Shown piece after piece: positions 51,046-60,987 of a stretch of DNA of 64,000 bases. The notes beneath the pieces were generated by a model. That model searched no databases. It was not told the DNA's origin and saw only the letters and a list, made by a program, of their open reading frames with translations. A program made the position numbers and the translations under genes. Numbering within the stretch: the stretch's first letter is position 1; the number at the start of each line of letters is the position of its first letter. Source of the stretch: Candidatus Melainabacteria bacterium (GTDB lineage Bacteria > Cyanobacteriota > Vampirovibrionia > Obscuribacterales > Obscuribacteraceae); NCBI GenBank assembly GCA_003963305.1, contig RXJR01000028.1:288216-352215 (forward strand). Direction: 5' to 3'.

Positions 51046-51900
51046 CTATAGCAGCGAGCGAAGCTTCTTTCCATAGGGTCCGCTCGCCAATTTTTCAAGC
51101 GCGCGAACTTCGATCTGGCGAACCCGTTCTTTGGTGATGGAAAAGCGAGTCGCCAGCACTTCCAGCGTCACATTCTCGTCATCACCCAGACCGAAGCGCA
51201 TAGATACAATGATACGCTCGCGCTCAGTAAGGTTGGCCAATGCCTGGTCTAGAACAATCTTGATGTCTTCTGAATGCAGCGAATGGTCCGGACCAGGTTC
51301 ATCTTCGACGACCAAAAGTTCACCACGAGTGGTGCCGTCGTCGCCGATCACATCGTCGAGCGAAACAGTAGGCGGAATCGGATTTGCCGACCGTTCAAGA
51401 AGACGTCGTACAGTGACGACAGAAAGCTTCGCCTTAGCTGCGATCGCTTCTTCCGAAGCATCCTCGCCACTTTCAATCAGCGACTTTTCCACCTTTCTGA
51501 TTTTGGCCAGCTTCTTGCGGGCACCAGCCTTCAGATCGACTGGGTCTTCAGCACCGTAAGCGAAATCTTGAACCGCCGCTCTGATCCACCAGACCGCCAG
51601 GGTCGAGAAATTGTTGCCACGCTCAGGCTCGTACCTATTCGCGGCTTGAACCAGACCGATTTTTCCTTCCGAAATCAGCGCCGCAAACGACTTACCACTC
51701 TTCAAGTATCTTTTGGCAATCGAAACGACGAGTCGCTCGTGAGACGCTATCAAACGCACACGAGCGCGTTCGCCCTCGACACCACCCGCTTGCATCAAGC
51801 GACCAAGCTTACGGTCTTCTCCCTTCTTGAGAAAAGGCGCGTTGAAAGCTTGCGCGATAAGGCGCCTGCTTTCTTCGTCATGAATAGGATTGACACCCAT
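51046..51900 (-). CDS. Sigma-70 family RNA polymerase sigma factor (RpoH-like)
   Basis: 284 residues from ATG 51898-51900 after AAGGAGGAATTGACC. It has region 2 (SHERLVVSIAKRYLKSG; EGKIGLVQAANRYEPERG; FSTLAVWWIRAAVQDF), region 3 and region 4.2 (FSITKERVRQIEVRALEKL). It lacks region 1.1. The -10 recognition helix is WWIRAAVQDF, where primary factors read WWIRQAI. These features and the size match RpoH-like or group 3 factors. It may control the stress or proteolysis genes around it. It stands between LemA-like and TPM-like genes. Confidence 0.93.
   Translation of the reverse strand: MGVNPIHDEESRRLIAQAFNAPFLKKGEDRKLGRLMQAGGVEGERARVRLIASHERLVVSIAKRYLKSGKSFAALISEGKIGLVQAANRYEPERGNNFSTLAVWWIRAAVQDFAYGAEDPVDLKAGARKKLAKIRKVEKSLIESGEDASEEAIAAKAKLSVVTVRRLLERSANPIPPTVSLDDVIGDDGTTRGELLVVEDEPGPDHSLHSEDIKIVLDQALANLTERERIIVSMRFGLGDDENVTLEVLATRFSITKERVRQIEVRALEKLASGPYGKKLRSLL
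51321..51334. repeat. CACC-N6-GGTG palindrome within sigma factor gene
   Basis: CACCACGAGTGGTG, exact half-sites; also CCAC/GTGG around GA. Within the coding region. Confidence 0.6.
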
Positions 51901-51976
51901 GGTCAATTCCTCCTTCTTTCGGTGATAACTCCAAAAATGCGACTGAGAAACGCATCTTCGGTGCTAGCTTGCTGTT

Positions 51977-52648
51977 CTAGCGCGTGATAGGGCGGTCTTT
52001 TCCGCTCTCGAAGATCTCCTGCACGCTCGTGGAGATAATCGCTCGAGAAAGCTTGTCGAGCGCCTCAGGTCCGGTGAGGACCTTTTGACCGATGCGAATT
52101 TCCAGCCGCTTGGAAGGAAATCCGATCCACTCCACAAGCAGAGGCTGGAACAAACCGCCGGTGGTGCGCCACAAGTCATAGGCGCGCACCATATCGTGAA
52201 GCTTCCCCTGATCGGCGGCGAAAACTGTGCGCATTGCCTGTACTTCGACGAACAGCCGATCGTAGATGTTCAACCCACCGAGTTGAGGATACGCCTCGTG
52301 CACAACCGAAATGAATTTATTCCGGTCGAGCCGATCGTTCGCATCGGTAAAAGCGCTCCGCTGACCGACGCCGGTCTTGAGGAGCTGAACCAGAGCATCC
52401 TTCTCGTTATCTGCGATTTTCAGCCCGTCGACAACGGACAGACGCCCCTGCGAGTAGCGCGCCTGCATAGTGTTCCACTGGAAGACCATGCCCAGCTCCT
52501 GCTCATTGCCATCGTTGCGAATGTCAACATATGTCGACATCGCAGAGACTACAACAACCAGGACAGTCAACGCGGCAGCCCAATATGCAGCCTGCCTGGC
52601 TGTCAGATTGGAGAGGTGGTTCGCGAACTTCTCGAGTAAGTTGTTCAT
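51977..52648 (-). CDS. LemA-like membrane-anchored protein, paralogue of the gene at 48879
   Basis: 223 residues from ATG 52646-52648, GGGA about seven bases before. One N-terminal membrane segment (QAAYWAAALTVLVVVVSAMS). Then RLSVVDGLKIADNEKDALV and AYDLWRTTGGLFQPLLVEW, closely matching the second copy. The acidic C-terminus (SVQEIFESGKDRPI) is also shared. Duplicated copies on both sides of a sigma factor and a TPM-like gene suggest a complex. LemA assignment rests on helix pattern and context only. Confidence 0.6.
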   Translation of the reverse strand: MNNLLEKFANHLSNLTARQAAYWAAALTVLVVVVSAMSTYVDIRNDGNEQELGMVFQWNTMQARYSQGRLSVVDGLKIADNEKDALVQLLKTGVGQRSAFTDANDRLDRNKFISVVHEAYPQLGGLNIYDRLFVEVQAMRTVFAADQGKLHDMVRAYDLWRTTGGLFQPLLVEWIGFPSKRLEIRIGQKVLTGPEALDKLSRAIISTSVQEIFESGKDRPITR

Positions 52649-52725
52649 GTTGTATTCCCGTAGAGCGAGAAACGTTGAACGATTCGGGCGACGACGCGCC
52701 GAACCTATTGTCAATGTTGGATGGT

Positions 52726-53421
52726 TCAAGCGACTGCGCGCCTGACCAATTGGCGGTGTTCCTTGCGAAGACGAGCCAGTTCCTTTCTGGATGTGCTGGC
52801 TTTGCTGTGATTCCAGGTCGCCATCAGCATCTTTCGATAACTGATTTTGCCCTTGTATTTCTTACCGAGAAGCAGCAATGCCAGATTACGGATTGCTGTG
52901 AGAGCCTCGGCGACGTTAGGGCTTTTATCCGGCAGGATAGTTTCGATCTCCATATAGCGACCGGAGTAACGACCCAGTCCGACAGCGTGATCGAACGAAA
53001 TCGTCATTTCGAAACCGGCATACGCATATGTGTATTCGGCGCGCGACTTGCTGTAGCGAGGAATTGCAGCCTCTTGCTGGTCGACTGCCCTGGTCACAAA
53101 CGCCAGTGCGGCATCGAGCGAGATTTCATTTTCTTTCTCGTGCCTGATGTGGCGCCCGTTCTTGCCGGCGACCGGGTGGCTTTTCGCGCACCGAATCAAC
53201 TTGACACCGCGGACAGTGCCATCCAAACCGATGGTTCGCTCGATGCGCAGGCGCCTTGTCGACTTGCCGGTGCTCGGGATAACCAGATCGGTAATTTCAA
53301 GCTTGCGGCTGAACTTGAGTCCGATGCGCGCCGCTTTTCTCTTGAGTTTACGCCATTGCTGGCGACCAAGAGAAAAGCCTCGCTCGATCTCATAGTGGAG
53401 CCCTGGTGCATCGTCGCCCAT
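52726..53421 (-). CDS. CYTH-like (triphosphate tunnel) protein
   Basis: 231 residues from ATG 53419-53421 after AAAGGAACTGCC. HYEIERGFSL at the start, TRRLRIERTIG, KENEISLDAA and GRYMEIETIL give the alternating acidic and basic strands (E-x-E, R-x-R) of CYTH tunnel enzymes. These enzymes hydrolyse inorganic triphosphate, thiamine triphosphate or make cAMP. The leading E-x-E-x-K signature is not perfect. Basic C-terminus. It precedes the LemA-like gene by 77 bp. Confidence 0.5.
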   Translation of the reverse strand: MGDDAPGLHYEIERGFSLGRQQWRKLKRKAARIGLKFSRKLEITDLVIPSTGKSTRRLRIERTIGLDGTVRGVKLIRCAKSHPVAGKNGRHIRHEKENEISLDAALAFVTRAVDQQEAAIPRYSKSRAEYTYAYAGFEMTISFDHAVGLGRYSGRYMEIETILPDKSPNVAEALTAIRNLALLLLGKKYKGKISYRKMLMATWNHSKASTSRKELARLRKEHRQLVRRAVA

Positions 53422-53452
53422 GGCAGTTCCTTTCACTCAGTTGATGAGCTGA

Positions 53453-54307
53453 TCAAAAGAACTTGAGCAGCTCGTCGAATCGATGCGCCTCATGCATGAC
53501 GGGCACCGACAGGTTGTGACGTTGACGAGCGCTCTCGATCGGAGCACCGGCAAACATGACGTCGATGTCGCGCGTCAGGAAAATTCCGCCCGGTGCCATC
53601 CAGACATACTGCATGCCGAGGGCAGCTGCGGCGACACCGTCAAGTTCGAGCGCATCTCCAGTAAAGATGCAGTCGTTCACGTCGACGGCAGCCAGTTCCA
53701 GAATCGTCGCCAGACCAGCGCCGCTTGGCTTGGAAGCGCATTCCTGCAGAATCGTCAAGTTGACATCGGAGTTCGCGGAAAGAATACGAGCCCGTCGCTC
53801 ATCGTAGACGGTCGTATCGAAACCGCCTTTGTTTCGCACCTGAACCGCTGCAACGCCCTCAATATACTGGAGAAGACCAGCCGCACGCAGGCGCTGAATC
53901 ACGCAGAAGTCGCGCCCGTTGCTGAGCGCAAAGGTGCGCTTGCCCAGGTCATTGATCGTTTCGAGAGTCTTGATGACGCCGGGATAGGCCTGACCAGACA
54001 TCTCAGCCGCCTCGTCCCAGGCAAGCCAGAAGGGACGCACGACCATATCGATGAACTGGGCGTCGGTGCCCACGAACTTCTTTCGCAAGGGCGACAGTTC
54101 GATCAGCCAGGGGTTGTCGTGCCCATGCTGCTTCATGGTCGGAGCGAGACAGCGCACCATTTCTTCCGGATTCATGTGAAAGAGCCGGGCGATGCTCGCA
54201 ACACCAGCTGTGATGGCTGGATACAGGAACCCGGTTATATAGGGGAGCATCGTGTTGTCGACGTCCGAGATGAGAACATCGACAGGAATGCGTGGGTTGG
54301 CGTTCAT
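53453..54307 (-). CDS. HAD-superfamily hydrolase
   Basis: 284 residues from ATG 54305-54307 after GGAGG. DVLISDVDNTMLPY is motif 1 with both Asp. TFALSNGRDFCVIQRL holds the motif 2 Ser/Asn, and DCIFTGDALELDGVAAA the motif 4 Asp before a small helix, as in HAD phosphatases. Complete and in good order. Substrate unknown; it lies directly after the glycosyltransferase and beta-amylase genes upstream, so a sugar phosphate is one possibility. Confidence 0.87.
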   Translation of the reverse strand: MNANPRIPVDVLISDVDNTMLPYITGFLYPAITAGVASIARLFHMNPEEMVRCLAPTMKQHGHDNPWLIELSPLRKKFVGTDAQFIDMVVRPFWLAWDEAAEMSGQAYPGVIKTLETINDLGKRTFALSNGRDFCVIQRLRAAGLLQYIEGVAAVQVRNKGGFDTTVYDERRARILSANSDVNLTILQECASKPSGAGLATILELAAVDVNDCIFTGDALELDGVAAAALGMQYVWMAPGGIFLTRDIDVMFAGAPIESARQRHNLSVPVMHEAHRFDELLKFF

Positions 54308-54349
54308 TGGTTCCTCCACAGTGACATGGATGAATCGGATGCACGGCAG

Positions 54350-54376
54350 AGCAGGAGAGCTTGACGGACTCCTGCT
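54350..54376 (-). other. Stem-loop after the glycosyltransferase gene
   Basis: AGCAGGAG (54350-54357) and CTCCTGCT (54369-54376), eight perfect pairs, 11-nt loop, beside the tandem repeat at 54402. Confidence 0.5.
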
Positions 54377-54401
54377 TTGCTCCTCAGGACCTCTAACTTC
54401 G

Positions 54402-54499
54402 ATCGCACAGCATCGGTCGTGTAATTTCAGTCATGCGACCTCAGTCACAGAACTTCGGTCACACGACCGCAGTCACGCAACATCAGTCGCCCGACTTCT
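54402..54499. repeat. Seven-copy degenerate 14-bp tandem repeat
   Basis: Seven units of exactly 14 bp in register, such as GTCATGCGACCTCA, GTCACACGACCGCA and GTCACGCAACATCA; consensus about GTCRYRCRACNTCA. The first four bases and the AC-NTC part are best kept. The last unit enters the stop codon and final codons of the glycosyltransferase gene. The array has no spacers and is not a CRISPR. Confidence 0.8.
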
Positions 54500-55718
54500 G
54501 ATGCAAGGCCAGCACCTCGGCGTAGACCTGTGCCGTGCGTTCCGCGATCACAGGCCAGGTGAAGCGATCGAGCACAGTCTGACGAGCCCCGACCCGGAGC
54601 CTGTCAGCCAGTTCAGGATTGCCGAGCACTTCGAGAATGCCCGCACCGAGTTTGGTGGCGTTGCCGGCCTTGAAGACAATGCCATTTTTCCGATGCTGGA
54701 AAATGTCCTTCAGACCACCAGCATCGGAAGTGACGACCGGCACGCGAGTAGCCATCGCTTCCAACGCGACGATGCCGAATGGTTCGTAGGTGCTAGGCAC
54801 CACGGCCACATCCGCTATCGCATACAGCTGCGACAGCTTGGCGTCGTCGGCAAGACCAAGGAACCTGACGCTATCCTCCAGCTTCTGCTTGCGAACGATG
54901 GACTCCAGACTTTCTCTGAAGTAGCCCTCGCCAGCAACCATAAAAGTGGCTTTCGGATAAGCAGCCAGAATCTTCGGCGCCGCTTTGAGAAGCAACTGAA
55001 CGCCCTTCTCCTGAACCAGACGCCCCACAAAGAGAATCACTGGTCCAGCAGCAACGCCGTAAGCCTTGCGCAGCGTCGAACGCTCGATGCTGCAAGCCAG
55101 ACGGTCAGGCAAGATGCCGTTGGGAACAATCTTGACCTTGTCCGCCTTGACGGGGAAGTAAGCGGTCACCTCATCCAGCATGTGGCGGCTGTTGACGATG
55201 ATCTGCCCGGACTCCACCGCCAGCCGCGCCTCCACCTCGCCAACATAGATGCTGTCGGGGCGGTCGAGCACACCATCGTTGCGCCCTGCTTCGGTCGCAT
55301 GGATGGTCGAGACGATGGGCAGTCCGAGCGCCTTGAGCACCCAGGCCGAGTCCCACACCAGCCAGTCGTGAGCGTGCACGATGTCGAACGGTTCCTCCTT
55401 GTGGAGCTTCAGCGCATGCTGAAGCATGCCGACGTTGAGTCGCGTGATGAAGGTGCGGAAGTCCGGAGACTGCTCCGTCACCCACACGCCAGCAGCGACG
55501 GTGACCTGGTTCTTGACGCGGTGAATATGCACACCGAACTCATCGACCTCATGTTCGAGAGTGTTGGGGTGATCGGCCGTGACCACGTGCACTTCCATGC
55601 CCTGCTGAGCAAGCTCACGGGAGAGGAAGTAGACGACGCGAGCCAGACCGCCGATGATGCGCGGCGGATATTCCCAGGCGAGCATGAGCACGCGGGTCTT
55701 CGGTTTGAAGCTGTTCAT
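54483..55718 (-). CDS. GT4-family glycosyltransferase (glycogen/starch-synthase-like or sucrose-type)
   Basis: 411 residues. LMLAWEYPPRIIGGLARVVYF is the donor-domain start typical of starch synthases (its opening E-x-x-P and G-G-L-A loops). VILFVGRLVQEKGVQLLL, the E-x7-E region PSTYEPFGIVALEAMA and VVTSDAGGLKD complete the GT-B fold. It uses a nucleotide-activated sugar. Neighbouring GH14 beta-amylase supports an alpha-glucan pathway. The gene ends inside the 14-bp repeat array. Confidence 0.92.
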   Translation of the reverse strand: MNSFKPKTRVLMLAWEYPPRIIGGLARVVYFLSRELAQQGMEVHVVTADHPNTLEHEVDEFGVHIHRVKNQVTVAAGVWVTEQSPDFRTFITRLNVGMLQHALKLHKEEPFDIVHAHDWLVWDSAWVLKALGLPIVSTIHATEAGRNDGVLDRPDSIYVGEVEARLAVESGQIIVNSRHMLDEVTAYFPVKADKVKIVPNGILPDRLACSIERSTLRKAYGVAAGPVILFVGRLVQEKGVQLLLKAAPKILAAYPKATFMVAGEGYFRESLESIVRKQKLEDSVRFLGLADDAKLSQLYAIADVAVVPSTYEPFGIVALEAMATRVPVVTSDAGGLKDIFQHRKNGIVFKAGNATKLGAGILEVLGNPELADRLRVGARQTVLDRFTWPVIAERTAQVYAEVLALHQKSGD

Positions 55719-55772
55719 GTAACGTCCTTCTCTTTTTCTGCTCGTTATTGACGAAGTTTCTATGAACTGGCT

Positions 55773-55794
55773 GTGCCACCGTTCGCGGTGGCAC
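55773..55794 (-). repeat. CACC-N6-GGTG hairpin after the beta-amylase gene
   Basis: GTGCCACCG, four bases, CGGTGGCAC: nine perfect pairs with a tetraloop (CGAA on the minus strand). It contains CACCGTTCGCGGTG at 55777-55790. It lies about 23 bp past the beta-amylase stop. Confidence 0.75.
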
Positions 55795-55816
55795 TACCAG
55801 ATACGCGGCAAACCAA

Positions 55817-57205
55817 TCACTTCGCTGAGGAAGCGATCAGTTGCATGGTCTTGTGTAGTTCGGCAGCGGCCACCTTGTTTTTGACCACGTCCGACATGCG
55901 CAAGATAGTCAGCCCCTCGTAGTGGCCCTGACCGTCGCCCAGCCCAAGCGCTGCGCGCAGTCGCAACCATGTATCGGCGTCATAGAGCAGGTGACTGAGA
56001 GCGTTCTCTCCCTTCACCGGCACTCTCAACCGTTTGGCCGTCTGACCAACCCAGCGCACCAGTTCGAGAGCAAGAGACTCTCGATTGCCGTCTTGACCGT
56101 TTTCCATTTCCAGGCAAGTAAAGTGCAGCCAGACACGAGTGCTCGGCTTCACCTTCTGCAAGTCGTGGAAAAATCGAACGATTTCCTCATAGCCATGAGC
56201 ATCATCGTTCGCAATCAGACCCCGAGCCGAAATCAACCCGGCACTCAGTTCAGCCAGGCGATCGCCATAGACGATTTTGTTCCGCCTGAACCTTCCGATT
56301 CGCCAGTGAATGCCAGGCACTTTCGCACCCAGGTCAATACCAACGAAAGCCGCTCCTTTTCCGGAGAAGACCTCAAGAGCAGCGAGCATAATTTTTCGAC
56401 CGTGCTCGAGCAAAGACTCCGAAGACCAGTCGAACAGATCTAGACCGTATTCGGTGTCGGTGTGCAATTTGCGGTCGAAGAAGGCGCGCACATTACGCGG
56501 TGGAGCGAGCAGTTTCCGGCTGCCCCAGGCGTTATGAACCGCTTTCACCGAGCCATACTTACGCAACATGGCGTCGGCAAACGACTGCTGTGCCAGTTCT
56601 GAGTAGCACTGCAGCGCTCCCCGAGTGGGGAAGCCGGCGTTTTTGTCGTGCAAATTGTAGCTCGGATAACGCAGCTCACCGGCCGGGCCAAGGCTGATGT
56701 TGATCTCAGAGATGTATTCAGCCTTGTGAGCGAAGTGCGCCATGAACGCGGCGAAGAACGCCTTCATATCGCCGAGCACGAAGTCTGTAGCCCAGCAACT
56801 GATGCTTTCACGGCAAACATGGCCCTGTTCGCTGACGAAGCAAGCCGCGTCAACGTTTTTGCTGCGCATCTTTCCCGCCATCTTTTTCCAGATATAGGGC
56901 GGCAGCATGATGTACACGTCATCGCCAACATTGCCGCCGCACTGATGCGTCGACATAATAGGCACCCACTTGAGCCCGGCTGCGATGATGCAGTCGGAGA
57001 GCCGATCGTAATACTCCCAGTGGTAGCGTCGCTCGGACTTCTCCACCAGGCCCCACCAGACGTCAGTGCTGACCGCAGCAACGCCTTCGGCTTTCACAAC
57101 CGCCAACTGCGTGGCGAACTCGAGCCAGGCACGGCGCGTCTCTTCAGTGTCACGACCACGCGGATCTCCGACGAGAAGAGGCGCCATGACATTGATAGTC
57201 GTCAT
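55817..57205 (-). CDS. Glycoside hydrolase family 14 beta-amylase
   Basis: Releases maltose from the non-reducing ends of alpha-1,4-glucans. It has 462 residues from ATG 57203-57205 with AAGGA seven bases before; a longer frame is possible. VDVWWGLVE-like (STDVWWGLVEKSE) and MSTHQCGGNVGDDVYIMLP are diagnostic GH14 segments. The acid Glu is in LGPAGELRYPSY and the base Glu in HFTCLEMENGQ. GH14 is common in plants and uncommon in bacteria. No signal peptide, so it likely degrades internal storage glucan. Confidence 0.93.
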   Translation of the reverse strand: MTTINVMAPLLVGDPRGRDTEETRRAWLEFATQLAVVKAEGVAAVSTDVWWGLVEKSERRYHWEYYDRLSDCIIAAGLKWVPIMSTHQCGGNVGDDVYIMLPPYIWKKMAGKMRSKNVDAACFVSEQGHVCRESISCWATDFVLGDMKAFFAAFMAHFAHKAEYISEINISLGPAGELRYPSYNLHDKNAGFPTRGALQCYSELAQQSFADAMLRKYGSVKAVHNAWGSRKLLAPPRNVRAFFDRKLHTDTEYGLDLFDWSSESLLEHGRKIMLAALEVFSGKGAAFVGIDLGAKVPGIHWRIGRFRRNKIVYGDRLAELSAGLISARGLIANDDAHGYEEIVRFFHDLQKVKPSTRVWLHFTCLEMENGQDGNRESLALELVRWVGQTAKRLRVPVKGENALSHLLYDADTWLRLRAALGLGDGQGHYEGLTILRMSDVVKNKVAAAELHKTMQLIASSAK

Positions 57206-57287
57206 GAGCAGTTCCTTTTTTGCCGCCACTTTCGGTGCGCGTGGCAGCTCGGCGCATGTTCAGAATCACTCGCACTGTGGATGGAAG

Positions 57288-58037
57288 TCAGCTGAGTTCG
57301 ACTTCTCGGTCAGCTTCTTCCACCTGGGCTGATCGCTCGGCAGAACGTCTCTCATCAGCGTCCTGATCTGCGACCCGGCATGAACAGCCACAGCACAACA
57401 TGTCATGCCGTTCCTCCAGATGCGCATTGGCAGTGCGAGCGCCAGAGCGAATCTGAGCAGAGATCGTGGCGCACTCCTCATCTGTTCTTTCGACGATGAG
57501 AAGCAAGTCCAGATCTCTTTTCGGCAGGTCAAGCCTTGCACCATATTTGGTGTCAAACGGACCAGCCAGCGAAAGAATAGACCAAAGGGCGGTAACTCGC
57601 GCCGCCTCCGAACGCTCAACGCAATATAGGCTCACAGGGGGAAGAACTACCGTGAGCAACTCGGTGCCGGCGCCTGTAGTGTGGACGGTTTCGAACAGTT
57701 TCTGAACCGCCGACTGATAGTCGCCCGAACCGATACTGTCGGAGAGGGCGGAACTTTCGCCCAACCCGACAACGTATACCCTTGCCTCGCCCGAATGTTC
57801 GGGCTCACTGACGAAGACCGCTCCCAGCCTGGCTTTGAACCCGGCTGCTTCTGCCTCGTCCAGGGACCGACCCAGACGCTCATAATTTCCTTTCAGAGCG
57901 AATGAACAATTCAGCTGCAGTTGCGAGTAGACGTCGCACCTGTGCAGCAGGTCACCGAACGTGAAGACAGCGATTGCTTCGTGTCTGACACCAAGTTCGG
58001 TATCAGCAAAAGCGAGGGAAATCGTGCGAATTTGCAT
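57288..58037 (-). CDS. Hypothetical protein with a Cys/Asp-rich C-terminus
   Basis: 249 residues; GGAGCAAGGA overlaps the ATG region. The first 190 residues are mixed alpha/beta (RLGAVFVSEPEHSGEARVYV). The tail contains C-C-x-C-x-C (MLCCGCSCRVADQDADERR) and then many charged residues. No family recognised. A CACC-N6-GGTG site is inside. It precedes the beta-amylase by 82 bp. Confidence 0.68.
   Translation of the reverse strand: MQIRTISLAFADTELGVRHEAIAVFTFGDLLHRCDVYSQLQLNCSFALKGNYERLGRSLDEAEAAGFKARLGAVFVSEPEHSGEARVYVVGLGESSALSDSIGSGDYQSAVQKLFETVHTTGAGTELLTVVLPPVSLYCVERSEAARVTALWSILSLAGPFDTKYGARLDLPKRDLDLLLIVERTDEECATISAQIRSGARTANAHLEERHDMLCCGCSCRVADQDADERRSAERSAQVEEADREVELS
57539..57552. repeat. 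CACC-N6-GGTG palindrome within hypothetical gene
   Basis: CACCATATTTGGTG, exact half-sites, inside the 249-residue gene. Confidence 0.55.
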
Positions 58038-58081
58038 TCCTTGCTCCGGTTGGCAGCAGGTTATCTGGTTACATGACCAGA

Positions 58082-58107
58082 ACCACCTCGCTGAATTGCG
58101 AGGTGGT
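58082..58107 (-). other. Stem-loop after the four-helix membrane protein gene
   Basis: ACCACCTCGC and GCGAGGTGGT, ten perfect pairs with a six-base loop, 28 bp past the stop. The minus strand continues without a U-tract. Confidence 0.7.
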
Positions 58108-58135
58108 CGTCTTCGCTATTGTCGTCTGGTGCCGA

Positions 58136-58579
58136 TTACTTTGATTCGCTGCCCACTTTCGCCGCCTGGGCCGGTCGAGCGAAGATGAGGACGACCAGGC
58201 AAACGTAGAACATGTAGACAGCGCCAGCTCCGGCAATAACCAATGGACCCTGCCAGGGACTGATGCTGTCAGCCAGACTGAGCGCCGATTCCCAATATCC
58301 GAACTGAGTTGTCGCCCAGAAAAACCCACCCAGAAGAATCGAGGCGCCAGCCGCCATTGTCGCGGCAAAATACTTGCACCGAGTGTTCGTCCAGAGGTCG
58401 ATCGTGCATATCACACCGGCGACAACTCCAAACAGAGGAGCCGCCCATGCGGGCTGAGCCAGCTGCTGCGCCACAAGGACCTGCAGATAGCCGTATCGCC
58501 AGGCAACCGCAACGAGCAGACCGGCCACGATCGCTGCTCTGGCAGCAACGGCAAACTTGAGAGTGTCCGACTGAGACAT
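58136..58579 (-). CDS. Four-helix hypothetical membrane protein
   Basis: 147 residues from ATG 58577-58579 after AAGGAGAACATCG; the longer frame is rejected. Four hydrophobic segments (AARAAIVAGLLVAVAWRYGY; PLFGVVAGVICTIDLW; TMAAGASILLGGFFWA; LVIAGAGAVYMFYVCLVVLIF). No catalytic motif. It follows ftsH, after a 107-bp spacer. Confidence 0.72.
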   Translation of the reverse strand: MSQSDTLKFAVAARAAIVAGLLVAVAWRYGYLQVLVAQQLAQPAWAAPLFGVVAGVICTIDLWTNTRCKYFAATMAAGASILLGGFFWATTQFGYWESALSLADSISPWQGPLVIAGAGAVYMFYVCLVVLIFARPAQAAKVGSESK

Positions 58580-58686
58580 CGATGTTCTCCTTGCATTCGA
58601 ATCTGACAGCCGACAGGCAGCCAGTGTTTTGTGAACCCCAGACTTGAGTCCGGGATTCACGTTCTTCAAGGTCCGACTTATTCCGG

Positions 58687-60864
<2,178 letters not shown>

Positions 60865-60940
60865 AGGATTTATCCTTCCGGAATGTTTGCGTTGATGACA
60901 TGAAGCCTTAAGACCTCATGTGCGGTGTTACTCATGTGAA

Positions 60941-60966
60941 AGACCGGGCCCGAGAGGGTCCGGTCT
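60941..60966 (-). other. GAGA-loop stem-loop after the S41 protease gene
   Basis: AGACCGGGCCC, GAGA on the plus strand, GGGTCCGGTCT: 11-bp arms with one mismatch. It lies 22 bp past the S41 stop codon and before ftsH. Confidence 0.65.
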
Positions 60967-60987
60967 CGATGTCAGATCACCGACCCG

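Noticed and set aside
54402..54499. Possible CRISPR array
   Set aside because: The 14-bp units are directly adjacent, degenerate and without spacers, and no cas gene is near.
10967..56260. Cyanobacterial HIP1 octamer GCGATCGC as evidence of a cyanobacterial relative
   Set aside because: Only a handful of copies are seen (for example near 10969, 40692, 43876, 61870), far fewer than in HIP1-rich genomes, and Ala-Ile-Ala codons explain them.
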